DNA from: Marsupella aquatica
Lineage: Eukaryota; Marchantiophyta
Assembly (NCBI GenBank): GCA_973895155.1
Contig: OZ316894.1
Span: forward strand, 5,766,001 to 5,830,000
Direction of reading: 5' to 3'
Length of the DNA: 64,000 nucleotides
Shown here: piece after piece, positions 23,986 to 36,500 of the stretch
Layout: each line of letters opens with the position of its first letter
How positions within the stretch are numbered: position 1 is the stretch's first letter
The notes under the pieces: generated by a model
The model's database searches: none
What the model was told of the DNA's origin: nothing
The model's input: only the letters and a program-made list of their open reading frames with translations
Made by a program: the position numbers and the translations under genes

Positions 23986-26900
23986 GCAAGAGACTCAGTA
24001 TACTCGATCAATCGGCCCACAGAACTACAATGATTCATTATCACGTGCCTGGACGTGGCAGATTCGAGCTGCTGCTTGCGCAGTCCAGACTAATGGGCAG
24101 GCTAGTACTGAAATAGTTCCAGGCAGTCCACGGCTGGCTGTAGGTTACTCGTTGAGGCATTAGTATTTGACTATACGTCAACTCCACGCCAGTAGCGTTC
24201 CCGCACCTCCGTCCCTACTACCCAACTCCCATCCCCATATTCGCCTTCATGATCACGTGGCCCGGCCCACGCTTCACCAAGTCGATCAATACTGTTCGAG
24301 ATGATCTCATCAAAACTTCTACAGCACTCTACTTCAACTGTGGTTTCGTTCAAATGGGCTGAATGTTTGGCTTCTTCAGCTGTCGACACATCATATTCGA
24401 TTCATACAGTAGGAGTCTCAAGAAATGGCTGCAAGGAAACCTCCACGGACCTCTTTTCTGCTTAGGGCAGGGCAAGTTTTCAGCACACATTGCATTGAAG
24501 TGGTAGTGAGAAAATAATTGTCGTAAACGGAGTACCATAGAGAAAGACAGTGAGCGATCTGGTACACCTTGTTGTAACCTAATACGCTGCTGTGATAGAT
24601 CGGGCTAGTACGTTTCCTTCCAAGTACCAAGAGTCGGGTGACCTATGATGGTCCCTCCGTCTCTTTACCTCTCCTCTCCTGCGCAATTGATCGATGGCCA
24701 CTTCCCAACAAAGAAGTGCTGAGGGAAAGACTTACTCAGGTGCAAATTAATGTTCTTATTCAAGCTATATATGTATGATAAGACAGTGTCGGAGTTTACA
24801 TTCCACCAAGATCCAACCTCCCTCTCTCTCCTCCAAATCGGTGGCTTGTTCCCAAGTCAGAAATGTTGAGGACGAAGGAGGGCCCGTGTTTGGTTGTTGG
24901 TGGGACTGAAATGCGACTCTCTATTATGATGAATTATGATCTAGAAAAAGAGCACTTGCACCTGAGTCAGTCTAGTGATATCTTAGCCAGGTACACAAAA
25001 CCCAATAATGTATACAAATTACCTCTTAGTAACCAGTTCGCTGATAAATTTGTTCCTATTCTTCTTGCTGTGATATGATTCACTTGGAGCTCGTTGGGTT
25101 TTGTGATTATTTTTATTTAATAGCAATGGACTAGACGCAGTTCAATGTATAGGGGTTTGCCCACGTTTCACTTGTTCCTTAAAAGCATCTTATGCTAGAA
25201 AGTTATTCATTAGTGTGAGAATTATTTGTCGTTAAGGTGGTATCCACAATTCTCATGTGTAGGAAAGGATTCCAAGGTTGCAAAGCTTGCAATCAAGCAA
25301 TCAAGATTGCTCTGGCCACCGACATGGTACCTTGAGGACAGAAGTGGTGATGAAATAAGAGACAAGATACTTTTTGGACAGAAGTGTTGATGAATAAGAG
25401 ACAAGATACTTTTTGGACAGAAGTGTTGATCTGTCAGGGTAGCTTGGGACAGGAGTGTAAGGAACAGCATCCAAGCGTATCTCTCTGTATAGTCTAGTCT
25501 ATCCAAGTTTGGCTTGTCCATGGGGGTTTCATGAACAATGTATCAGTCCATCCGGGCTTTAAGTGCAGAATACAAAGAAAACCAAAGTGTATATATTCAG
25601 GACACACCATACTGGTCCCTTGAAGGCAGGGCTTGCTCAGACCACCAATTTCCAGCTGTATCGTCAGGTAATATTGAGCAATCTTCCAACTCTTCGATCA
25701 CCTACTAATTATGAGTATAGACTGAAGAGCCAATTTTCTTGGAAAATCACCAAGTTCTGCCTTTACTGCTCATGCCAAGAAAATGTTTGCATCGTTCCAC
25801 AGCTCATGCCAAGATTTTATATGGAAATATAGTTGACATGTCCCACCAGCTCCTGACCATATTAGGCTCCCAATGCTCTATCGATATCTGTTATTCTTTT
25901 TGAGATCATGGAGCATGCTGAGTATGTGAACAAAGCAAAACGAAGTCATGCTGGCGCTCTAACTTGATATTCACTAATTCACAGGTCACTAGTACAACAT
26001 GACATGCAAGGTTGTTCTAGGTGGTAAGAAAATCTTTAATCCCTAGGTAAAATACTCCACCTCATAGGGAAATACAAACTTCTTATGGAAAGGGCCAAAC
26101 AGAGTACAAAAGAACAAACAAATGAGGTCCAAAGACTGCAAAAACCAAACTCAAAAGAAAAGGACTCATGACTGACTTCTGAGACTGAGACTGTGCCCTA
26201 GTCCACTTACCGGAGCCTGATACAGTACATGCGTTAGCTTGTTTACTGAGGTAATCTTTCACTTCATCTCAAATCTCGGTTTGGGACCCAAATCTAGGGA
26301 ACAACGGTACCTTAGCATCGTGCATGCAAGTACGAATTCAATTTTAAGGGGATTATGTACTAGCCCAAGTCAAGAGACAAGGGCTAGCTCCGTCATGCAT
26401 ACTTTACTTGCATGTGATGTTCACAACGGAGGGGCCAACTCAAGCCAAGATAATGTATTGTAGTAATGCGCAGTACCCAGCCGTGCTGCGCATGGGGAAT
26501 CTCTCTAGGCTGAGCTATTGTCACCCAGATGGAAAGTTTGCCAGTGGCCTACTAACACTTGATACTTTAATTTGTTACTGGTTATGGACAAACAAACCTA
26601 CCTATTCGGATGCAAGGTCCTGGCAATGGTAATTTATTTTTAAGCACGTGGATATTGCAATACTAAAAGTCAAGCCAGTAGGTCTTTGAGCATTTGTTCC
26701 TCACCGGCATTGTTATGCACTCCCACACACGTTTGCACTCCCACACACGTTTGCACTCCCACACACGTTTGCCCTTCCGTTGCTACATGAGCAATTGAAT
26801 AAAATGTTTTGACAGTCAGCAGCCTGCTTACTCGTGAGGCTTTTCTCGCTGATTAAGGATTACAGAAAAAGTAGTCTTTGAAATTTCGTTTCTATCCAGC

Positions 26901-28100
26901 CAGGATAATTATACACATTGGCATTTGATCCCCTTTAAGAATCTCATGAAGATCATTTGATTCATGTTCGCCTTCCTTGTTTAGTGGTTTATTGAAGTCC
27001 AATTGAAACAGCCCCCGAAAGAGCCTGAGTGTAGTTTTGTTGCGGGACGGTTCAGTGGCTCTGAAACAGTTCTCTGACGTTGGCCTTTGTGGTGAAATTG
27101 AGGAAAGATATTTGTCGAAGTCTATTTGAATCTACTTTCGGATATCGCAGTGTCAATAAGCAAGTTTGTAATCATTCTGGAGAGTTATAGAATCAATGTT
27201 TGTGGTGGGCCTACGGCCAACACCTACCACAGTACGTTCCCAGTCGTTGCTCCAACTTCTTGGGAACTTATCGGAGCAGGATTCTTGGCGGTGTTATATA
27301 CATAACAGGATTATTGGTATCAGATAAAGTCGATCAATTGAGTCTTGGAACCAGATATCTTGACGATTATAGAGGTTGACGTGGGCCCACAAACATTCCA
27401 GACTCCGCTATGACTTACAGAGTTACAGCATTTATTCTTATTTTTATTTGCATGCATTTGGACGGGGAAGGGGGCTTTACAAGAACTGGGGGCACAAATC
27501 ATGTGACTGTTCACCCAGTGCGAACGTGAGGTCCGTTGCATAATAACGTGAGGTCCGTTACATAATAACGTGAGGTCCGTTGCATAATAACGTGAGGTCC
27601 AAATGAGTATGTTCGGTAGGGAGATAATAAATGCAAGACGTACCGTCCCTGAATAGAAACTTACCAAGGTGTTAGGCCTCCCTTCGTTGAACCGCTCCAG
27701 AGGTGGTCTAAGTTTTTTTATTAAAATAATAGACACATCAGCAAATAGGGGCCCACTGTCTATCAGGTGATTACTTAGGATCATGGGTAATGGTTCACTA
27801 TCAGGTGATTAGGATGGGTAATGGTTTTGCATAATATATTGTACTCCAAGTTATGATTTTGGACTGTTGCATCATTTGAATGGCTAGGATTGCATCTTAG
27901 ACTTCAAAAGAAAGAAGAAGAAAAAAATTGCCGCCTAGCTCTTGTAAAGCCGCCCTAAACACAAGTCTTTTGACAAACTGAGAATCACTTTCCCCTTGAA
28001 CTAACTTTTTTCTCTATTTTTCTTGTTGTATTCATTACTTACCTCCCGACTTATCTGTGGGGCCCTGTCGATCACCCGGTTTGGGCACCTTTTGGTTTTA
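23986..28100. other. Intergenic DNA with short tandem repeats, no gene recognised
   Basis: Visible arrays are 25336-25430 (a 40 bp unit with GGACAGAAGTGTTGATGAA, about 2.5 copies), 26717-26772 (GCACTCCCACACACGTTT, three copies) and 27523-27602 (a 22 bp unit, four copies). A 154-codon minus frame at 27320-27784 runs through the last array and shows no protein features I recognise. Confidence 0.4.
27523..27602. repeat. Tandem array, 22 bp unit, about 3.7 copies
   Basis: Units of AACGTGAGGTCCGTTGCATAAT begin at 27523, 27545, 27567 and 27589. One unit has a G to A change and the last is partial. Confidence 0.95.
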
Positions 28101-28139
28101 GTAGTGTGATATATACCATGGGAGCGAATGCAAGCCAGC

Positions 28140-28680
28140 TAGATGGTCACTTCATTGGCCAATTGGCTTCAATGCAAAACCTTTCACATAAAACAAGCAG
28201 AGACCCCATAAGGCCAATTTACAAAAAAGAAAGAAAATACCAATATATGTCAAAGTGCCACAAGGCCAAACCAGGAGACAGGGATCCCAAAGGCAAAGCA
28301 ACCCAATAAAAGAAAAGGAAACAGAAGGGGGAAGGGCCCCAAGAAGACCCAAGAGATCAAACAAGGGAAGCAGTCCCTCACCACAACCAAGGAACAAGGA
28401 CAAAAACCTAGAACCCCCAAAGGAGCAAAGTAGACTAAAACCCTATTGTGCAGAGAGTGAACTGAAAGGCCTAGTAAAGCTCCAGAATAAACCGCATAGG
28501 AGGGTCATAAAGTGAAATTTGTCTAGAGGCCCTACAACCAATTGCCTTGGCCCTACAAAAGATAGTGAAAGCCTGAGCCCTTTGAAGAGCCACAGAAACC
28601 CTCTGTCTAAAGAAGGCAGTAAAGACAGATACAGGAGAAATTTAAGGATAATATAGAAGAGGGGGATCATGGTCGTGTTG
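28140..28680. repeat. Dispersed repeat family R, member 2
   Basis: Collinear with 29830-30160. Shared words include ACCCAATAAA, GGCCCCAAGAAGACC, ACCCTATTG, AATAAACCGCATAGGAG and CTGCCTTGGCC/TTGCCTTGGCC. The sequence is purine-rich and has no convincing reading frame. It could be the 3' part of a non-LTR element, but no reverse transcriptase was seen. Confidence 0.6.
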
Positions 28681-29147
28681 GAAGGCTGGGGGTGATGGGG
28701 GGCGACAGGGGATCGGTGACTGGGGAGGGGAGGGGAGGGCGACGGGTTGAGAGAGGTGTCTAAGACAAGGGCTCAGTAAGTGGATACAGGGGGTTCCCAG
28801 GCAAGGGAGACAATAGAAGGGGCTGTGATTGGGTGCGTAAACCCAAAGAAGGGGGCAGTCTCAGAACAGTCAGAATCTGAAGGCAGCCTAGGCTCGAGGG
28901 TCTCACTGTATGGAGGGCTTGGACCTCCTGAAATGTAAGATTAAAAAAAAAAAAAAACCTGTATATATATAATGGAGTTAAAGCAAAATAGGTCCAGGGA
29001 GGGCAACCCCCCAAAAGGAGGACTTGCAAACCCCCAAAAGGAGCCAATGGGATAAAAGAGACAAGCATGTCAACTTGCTATAGCAAGCCAAACCGACTAC
29101 AGTAGGGAGCCAAAAATATTAATATTTGTTATTTCTATGAAGCCTTG

Positions 29148-29310
29148 AAAAGTTTTAACTTGGCCCATGTGGGTGAGTTGGACCCACATTGTTCCTTTAA
29201 AAGTACTGACTTGGCCCATGTAGGTGAGTTGGACCCACATTGTTTCTTTAAAAGTTCTGACTTGGCCCATGCAGGTGAGTTGGGGTTGGACCCACATTGT
29301 TACGTACTAG
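29148..29310. repeat. Tandem array, 51 bp unit, three copies
   Basis: CTTGGCCCATG starts at 29159, 29210 and 29261, followed each time by GGTGAGTTGGACCCACATTG. The third copy has a small internal insertion. Confidence 0.95.
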
Positions 29311-29829
29311 GGTCAATTACTTAGCAGCCACCAATAAGAGAGAGCGGTTTCTGCTAGGGGAATTCTGCCACATGTAGTTGCTATTCTAGAAGTATCATGG
29401 CTATCCACCAACATCGTAAACCAAGCCAAGAGATAACTTACCTTGAACAAACAAACAGTAAATCGTTAAGAAAATTCATACCTGTATATAGTGCACTGTG
29501 AGGTGTGTGCGTTGCAAATGTTGGAAATTTGAAAGTTTACAGTGTAGATGATGGAAAAATACTGTAAAATTTTGTAGATAATTTGTCAAATTGTGTAGAT
29601 AATTTGTCTTGCATCATTGAAGATGCCACAAATGGCGGCAAAATTCACAACCTCAAGCAAGACATAGTGTCAGCTTAAGTGACTGATTGGATGGACAGCT
29701 TGAAGGTAAGCTCCAAGAATGATTGGTAGTAAGAATCGTATCCCATGCAATAATTATTACTTTTGAAGCAAGTACATTTTCTGGCACCTTGTATTTTCTT
29801 GTGCTTGAAATTATGGTTTTGTTTGTTTA

Positions 29830-30160
29830 TTGACAAATGACATCTTTGAATATAACATAGCCCAAACAGGAATGCCCCAAACAGGGAGACATGGTCCCAG
29901 GGGCAAAAAGACCCAATAAAGAGAGGGGGTGTGGGGGGAAGGAAGAGGGGAAAAGGCCCCAAGAAGACCAACTGGTCCAACAAACCAAGGAGTCCCCCAC
30001 AACAACAAGGGAACAAACACTAAAACAGAGAATTTATAAAGAATCCAAGAGAACTAACACCCTATTGGGCCAAGAACTGAAAAACCTGATAGACCTCAAG
30101 AATAAACCGCATAGGAGTCTATAGGCCCTAAAACCTACTGCCTTGGCCTACGAAGGAGAG
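29830..30160. repeat. Dispersed repeat family R, member 3
   Basis: Same order of motifs as member 2, in the same orientation and about 1.7 kb away. Confidence 0.6.
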
Positions 30161-30347
30161 TGTGGATTATTTCACAAGAAGAAGATAACTTGGACAGGTA
30201 TGTGCCTGTCTGGGGAGCCAGGGTTGTGCACTGGCATATTGGACATGTTATATCTGCCCTTTGGTCCTACTGGTAGGGTCCCTAGGAGCTTAGAAGAAAC
30301 CAGTAGTCCCACCATGACACCCCACACACACACACAGTCATCCTCTC

Positions 30348-30477
30348 CACACACTTTGTTCTAGAGCCTGGGACCTCTTTAGTTCTAGGCTAATCCCCTC
30401 ACCAACTGCCTCCCCACACACCTTGTTCTAGAGCCTGGGACCTCTTTAGTTCTAGGCTAATCCCCTCACCACCTGAC
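30348..30477. repeat. Tandem duplication, 65 bp, two copies
   Basis: GTTCTAGAGCCTGGGACCTC and TTCTAGGCTAATCCCCTCAC occur in both units; the two are nearly identical. Confidence 0.95.
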
Positions 30478-30683
30478 CACAGCTAGTTGGTTGCTTTCCT
30501 TGCCTTTGGAACTAGTACCCTTTTGGTTTCCTGAGTCAAAAGTTGATTGTCTCTTTCTTAGTCTGTTAGTTGACAAAGTTTAACTATTCTTTTCGCATTG
30601 ATTTCCACTCGTCCCACCATTCTGGAAGTTACTGCTATGATGGGCCACAATGTTTGACCTTGGTACTCCAAAGGACAAGGTAT

Positions 30684-30766
30684 GTTTTGATAGTGCCCAA
30701 AACAGTAAGCATTTCTGAGCACCTTTCTCTTCTAGAAAGGCTTACTGTTTTGGGCACTATCAAAAC
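30684..30766. repeat. Perfect inverted repeat: 27 bp arms, 29 nt loop
   Basis: The left arm (30684-30710) begins GTTTTGATAGTGCCC. The right arm (30740-30766) is its exact reverse complement. The loop contains its own 6 bp stem (CTTTCT/AGAAAG). No terminator-like T run follows and no coding gene lies nearby. A transcribed copy would fold into a miRNA- or siRNA-precursor-like hairpin. Confidence 0.95.
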
Positions 30767-33542
30767 CTCAGTTGCAACCATGCATCCAAGTATCTTGACT
30801 CACAGTATGATTATTAAAATGATGACATGCATGATGATTTTTTATCATTTCATGAACCTTCAAAAAATGTGAATAAGGAATATATTATGGTGACAGTTTT
30901 ATTGTCCTCTCCACTATTCACATTCAAAGAATGGGTAGTCGGGGCTAGTCCTTTTAAATTCTCCTCTATCCATGCCGAAAGGTTCTTATTTTCTCTTGTG
31001 AATTCGTCATGATCGCCTTCAGTCATCATAACTTTCACCTTTTTGTTACTTTACTGAATGATTGACTAAAGGGAAAACTGAACATCTACTATTGTGAATT
31101 TGCAGTTTACAATCATGACACATTGAACCTGGACAGGATACAAAATGCTCTATGCATTGAAATCAATGGTTTTTTAATCTAAATTTATATTGTTCTACTC
31201 AAATTGTACATTTCATAGACATTTCATAGATCCCATGCAACAGTATTATTTAAGTCATTGTGACCACATAGTTTGGTTTACGAGCCTGATGAATGATTGA
31301 TGTTAGGAATGATAATATTTATATAGTTTTTAAATACATTGTCATCAAAGATATTCTAATTTATAATAGTCATTATTTTTATTGTTTGTACAAATATGTC
31401 ATGGTTTTTGGTATGTTCCCACCGTTTTTACTTTGTTACACTTATCATCTTTATACTAAATTGTGGTGTATTTATAAATATGAAAAAAACATGGCAGTAT
31501 TGTTAATTTGAATATCTTTAGTGGCCAATGGAATAATAGTGAAAACCAGATTGAAGTAACAGTTGCCCAGTCACATTAAATGGATTTTTGCAAGGATGTG
31601 AAGACATAGTCTCTTCCTTCAAGGATTGGTGGGGGATGGTTAAATCCTAATCAAAGGAAGGACACTCGAGTTTCTAAGCACTTGACACTAGACACTCAAA
31701 ATGGGATTCTGCAAGCATGTGCAGTAATAGCCTCTTCGTTGAGGATGGGTGGGGAAAGCTCAAACTTCAAGGACTTAATTAGTCACACAAAATTAATTTC
31801 TGAAAGCAGTGAAGAAACACCTCTTCCGTGTAAGGATGAGTGGGCGATGGTCGACTTTTAGCCAAAGGAAGGTATACTTGTGGCCGAGCATCATCGATTG
31901 TAAGTCGGGCCTCCATGTCTTGCTACTAAAGAATGCGTCTCATAGTCATCCAGGCTGTGACTAGGAGACATGACTGCTGGGGGGGCATAGTAAGGTTTTA
32001 ATTAGCGTACAATCTGTTTCTGCAAAGAACCAATGGGGCCCCCAGATACTATTGGTTCCCCAAGATACTAACAGCCATGGTCTCATGACGTACCTACTAA
32101 GGAATCCTCCACCAGGCTTTGCGTTCGTCACTTGGCTGGGGAAAATGCGTTGAAGGCATATGACTGTGCGGTCCTCACATGTTTGGGCAAACGTGACCAG
32201 CTCAGCGGACCTTGCCTTTCACTTCAAAATTTGGAATCCTGCTGAAGTAATAGTACCCACATGACCTGAGGTCACTCCACTAATTCACTCGACAGGATTT
32301 TGTGAGGCCAAACATCCGTTGAAGCATCAATTCCATCATCCAGACACATGGCTGGCACCGACAGATCGCAATGACGCAACCGAGTTTTTGCAAATACCGT
32401 AGACAAAGGTCCCGCGTATTCCGTCTAGAGTCCGAATGCTGTCCAAGGGGAAAATAAAGCAAATAATCATTCACCACCAGCCAAGTGACTAAACGATTTT
32501 CTATACCTCCACCGCCTCAGAGGTGAGAGAAGGAGCATAACTATCAAAAACAGACTGCGCAGAGGCCGGCGGACCAACTGATTGGCCACCAGAAGCAATG
32601 AGAAGTCCCTAAGCGTGAAGTCAGTCTCGGCCATAGAGAGTGCTATTGCAGGTTCCGGAAACGCAGCGGGATAGTCCCTGTTATGGAGATTCTGCAGAAA
32701 ACTGAGTCAATGCTGTACTTAATGCCTTTTCACTTCTGAAAAGATCTCACTTTGTTTTCAAGATTGTATAGTAATTCTATCTAATAAGGACTTTGCGACT
32801 TAGACAGACAACCCATACTTCTCACTACTCTCTGAAGGCACCGAAGTTATTTCTTATTTCTGAAGTAGGAGTGTTCTAGCCTAAATACAACGGCAATGCG
32901 GACCGACCTTCCACTACTGTCACAAGGGTACACAGGAGAGTTCTTCATCCCTAATACCGCAAAATCGCACACGGCCCTACTTGACAGGGGTTTCGAGCTT
33001 TGCAGCTTAAAGCAGAAAAGTCTTACGATGAAGCTTGAAAAGTCTCACCTACCCCAACAGGAAAATCCGAATACTTGAAGATGTGATTCATAACATAGCA
33101 TCCGGCCATAAATAGACAGTCCCAAGTTTCTCAGGCACCACGAGCAGAACCACCCGGACTAAAACCACTCTTTCTTGGGCCAAAAATTTCAAGGAACCAA
33201 AAGCAATATTGAAAATCCGTTCATCCAAAAGATGAAAGCTATTCTTTCCATCCCCTGTAACAATCCCAATGAGACCTGAACACGAAATGGCGATTACTCA
33301 TCACGTGGCTATACGTGCCACGTGTGAAAATAAATGCCCTCAGTGCCATTAGTGTCCGCTAATCTAAATAGTCTAGTCAGCAATAATGTCCTGCTCGGCA
33401 ATGAATGTGCTTCGAAGATACGTTGAAAATGCTGCTGTCGTTGGGAATGACAGCTTCCCACAAGCTCACGTCGAATAGGATCGATGTTCCGCCAGATCAG
33501 GTAAACGAGGCTTCCACATGTGAATGTGTGGCTAGCAAAAGC
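30767..33542. other. Intergenic DNA and 3' flank of the lipid-transfer gene
   Basis: AT-rich up to 31550. From 31570 to 31860 there are three degenerate units of about 115 bp, each with a TCTTC...AAGGATKRGTGGG segment. No gene recognised. The right end is the presumed 3' UTR of the minus-strand gene that ends at 33543. Confidence 0.4.
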
Positions 33543-36136
33543 TTACTGCAGCAATGCCTGTGCAAAAGCTAGGACACCTAGAGCGATCAGCATATACACG
33601 CTGGAAGTCGCAGCAGATTTTGTACCGTGGCTACCAGGAGAACCTCCAGGAGCTAAAGACATAACAGTTGGAACTAGGTCAGAAATAGCCATTGATCAGA
33701 TCTAAGATTGCACCACTAAAACCAGAAAATGCGCTCATATTCAGTCTCCTAACAAAATGACCGCAGTCCACAGTAAAGAAAATTGGCCGAATGCTTCAGT
33801 AAAACCCCATCGGCAAACGCAAGAAAGTCATTCTTTTGTGACATTTCGTGTACCCTAAGTTGTACCATGTATCTGATGAGAAGGGAATTCAGGAAGTCCA
33901 CAGTAAAAGTAACTTACGGCCGCTACATCACTTCCAAACTATTCATGCAAATCATTCCAACTTCTGTCTGCCTAAACAGAGGAAGTTTGGGTTTAAGACG
34001 TTACCTTCACTGCCAGTGGGAAGTCCTGAGGGAGTACTAACTGTAAACAGGAAAACACAAGAAGGTCAGGTGAGCCAGAAGCATCTTGGAAGAAACCAAC
34101 GAGTATCTGTCCGCCGTTTAAGGGAGAGAACGCCGAAACCAGTTTATTGCCTAACGTACTAAAACTTGAGCGAAAAAGTGTAGTGCAGGGTAGGAAATTG
34201 GGCGATTACGAACCTCCAGCGCAATCACTGAGGGAGGCTGAAACTTTGCACAACCCTGGGAGTTCCTGTAGACGTGTGGCGTTGACTGTCGATATGAGCG
34301 GCGAGTTAGCTAGAGAACACAAACACTGGGGCGCGGCAGAAACAACGCTACCCAGACTGGTGCAGCACGAGTCACCCGGAGCGGAGGCCTTCATATTCAA
34401 GAAAGTCAAGCAACCTGATAGCGTAACGAGCTCAGAATTGCAGTCCGCAGCTGGTCCAGGTGCAACTGCAAAATCGTAGAGCTAATTGATTTAGCTCCTC
34501 TGAATCACTGAGGTTTGAATCAAACGGGTGAAACTCAAGAACAAGAATATACAGTATCACCCCAATGAATACGTCCCTCCCATTCCATCGCGCTTTTAAT
34601 TAATAGATATCAAACATCACAATGGTGTGCGAAGACAATGACAAAGGGATTCAAACCTGAACTTCCTGGAGTCTCCACTGGGGCACCCACAATAGGAGCT
34701 ACACATGTCAACAGAAACCCTTAATACATCACATTCGAAAATGCAGCACTCGACAGAATGCGGTGGACGTTGCTTGTCAAATCAAGACCACAACATGTAC
34801 CGATGACTGTGTCTTACCTGGAACTGGCGTGAGTGAAGCAAAAGGAGTGGGTGCTGCACGACGACAAATGAAACAGGGTATTAAGAAAGCTGTTCCTTGA
34901 GCCCTCTGTAGAAGCATACCATCCAAGTGTAGCTCAAAGACGCACATTCAACAAGCACATTAATGCTGAGCTAGTTGGCAGCTTTTTTTTTTTGGGGGGG
35001 GGAGGAAACTGTCGACTATTGTAAACCCAGAGAGTATCCTGGACAAGCATCTCATAAGCCCGACTCGAATGTCTTTCTCCGTGGGACAAGAGGAAGTCTT
35101 TAACATTGCAGAATCTGAGCAATAAACGTTTACAGACTTCGGTCAAAGAGGTATGAGATATTTCCATACCAGGAGTTGGGAGTCTGCTCCTAGGCGCCGG
35201 AGCAGGAGCCAGCACTGTCAATCAAAAAACTTGACTTAGCGCTCACACACAGATAGGCGAAACATAATTTTAAGAGTGGTCAAGATGGCTGTGTCCGAGG
35301 AAGTTCGCTTAGAACATACCAGTTGCAATAGGTGCTGGGGCCGCGGAAGGTCCTAGAAATGCTGCAACCAACCACGCGAGAATAGATGTCAGCCTCCGAC
35401 GAAAACTCTTACGTTCATGCATCAATCCAGAACATTTCTCTAGCAGAAGCTGTAAAGTACAGTTGTCTCTACAAACCAAGCCGACTAAAATTCAGGAGAG
35501 CCTCGTGACCCCGAACTTTCTGCACCGGTCCAGAATTCTTCAAGGTTACATCCTGTACTCTTGCACCACCTAACATTCCGTTATTACTGAAAACGCATAC
35601 CTACATTTTCATGAACTTCCAAGACAATGTTTACCTCCCTCACCATCATCGGTACAAGGTCATCTCACATTTCTACCATCCACAGAATTGAAAAATGGTT
35701 GGAAACTTAACTTCATGCACATCCAATGCCTAAAAGATCCAGATACACGGCAGTACGACGTCCAGGCGAGATACATACCAAGGCAGTTGGAAGGACTGAC
35801 GTTGTTCAAGCTGCACAATCCCGGCAGCTCCAGGGCACGAGTATCGTTGACGCCGAGCGCAGCGCTTTGGTTAGCGAAGGCAGGAGAAATGAGCTGGCAG
35901 AGGCAGAAGGGGCTCGACTTAGAGACATTTGAGAGCGCGGCACAGCATGTCGGAACGACCGTGCTCACAGAGCTGTTGGACAGAAAGTCCAAACATGGAA
36001 AGAGCTCGACAAGATCGCTAGTGCAATCTGGACCCGGGGCGGGAGCCGCCTGCCCTGCACTCAAGTGAGCATTAATCGCAATGCAGGCCGTGGCCACGAG
36101 TAAGACCAACCCCATTCTCGTCGCAATTCTCGCCAT
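33543..36136 (-). CDS. GPI-anchored protein with two lipid-transfer (8-cysteine) domains
   Basis: Proteins of the LTPG family carry lipids at the cell surface, for cuticle and wall assembly. Exons in transcript order: 36136-35779, 35352-35320, 35214-35170, 34853-34818, 34698-34657, 34465-34214, 34040-34005, 33652-33543. Every intron is GT-AG and falls in phase 1, and together they give 303 residues. Residues 1-27 are a signal peptide (MGLVLLVATACIAI core). Domain 1 has Cys 38, 48, 64, 65, 78, 80, 108 and 118. A Pro/Ala-rich linker (120-178) comes from four mini-exons. Domain 2 has Cys 180, 190, 205, 206, 219, 221, 244 and 253. The tail SAATSSVYMLIALGVLAFA ends in a hydrophobic GPI-attachment signal. 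Exon 6 has no ATG and an in-frame stop just upstream, so it cannot start a separate protein. The mini-exons are the least certain part, though their phases agree. The donor after exon 6 (GTTCGT) is weak. Confidence 0.82.
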
Positions 36137-36500
36137 CGTTCGCTCACTCCAATGTATGTTCAAATGCAAAATCCCACTAACCAAGTACTCCAGAATGTGT
36201 CCTCCGCACGCGATGGGTCCCTTTTCGACTTCTCTTCAGCTCAGTCTCAGCTCAAGAAGACGATCCTTGCTCTTTCGGCTTCTGTACAGGTCAGTCTCAG
36301 CTGACGAACACGAGCAACCCGAGCTCAAGACGCAGCTCGTGAGCTCAGATTTATCAGCAATGCCACGGCGCACCGATCCCCTTTCGGCTCCTATTCAGCT
36401 CAGTCTCAGCTCCTATTCAGCTCAAGAACACAATCGCCTGCTCCTCTTCGGACTTCTGTAGAGCAGTCTCCACCCTGAGATTTATCAGTGCTTACAAAAT

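Noticed and set aside
27320-27784. 154-codon minus-strand frame
   Set aside because: It runs through the 22 bp tandem array and has no domain, signal or exon structure; length alone is expected by chance in a window this size.
34147-36068. Plus-strand frames of 110 and 126 codons over the lipid-transfer gene
   Set aside because: They are antisense shadows of the cysteine-rich exons on the minus strand.
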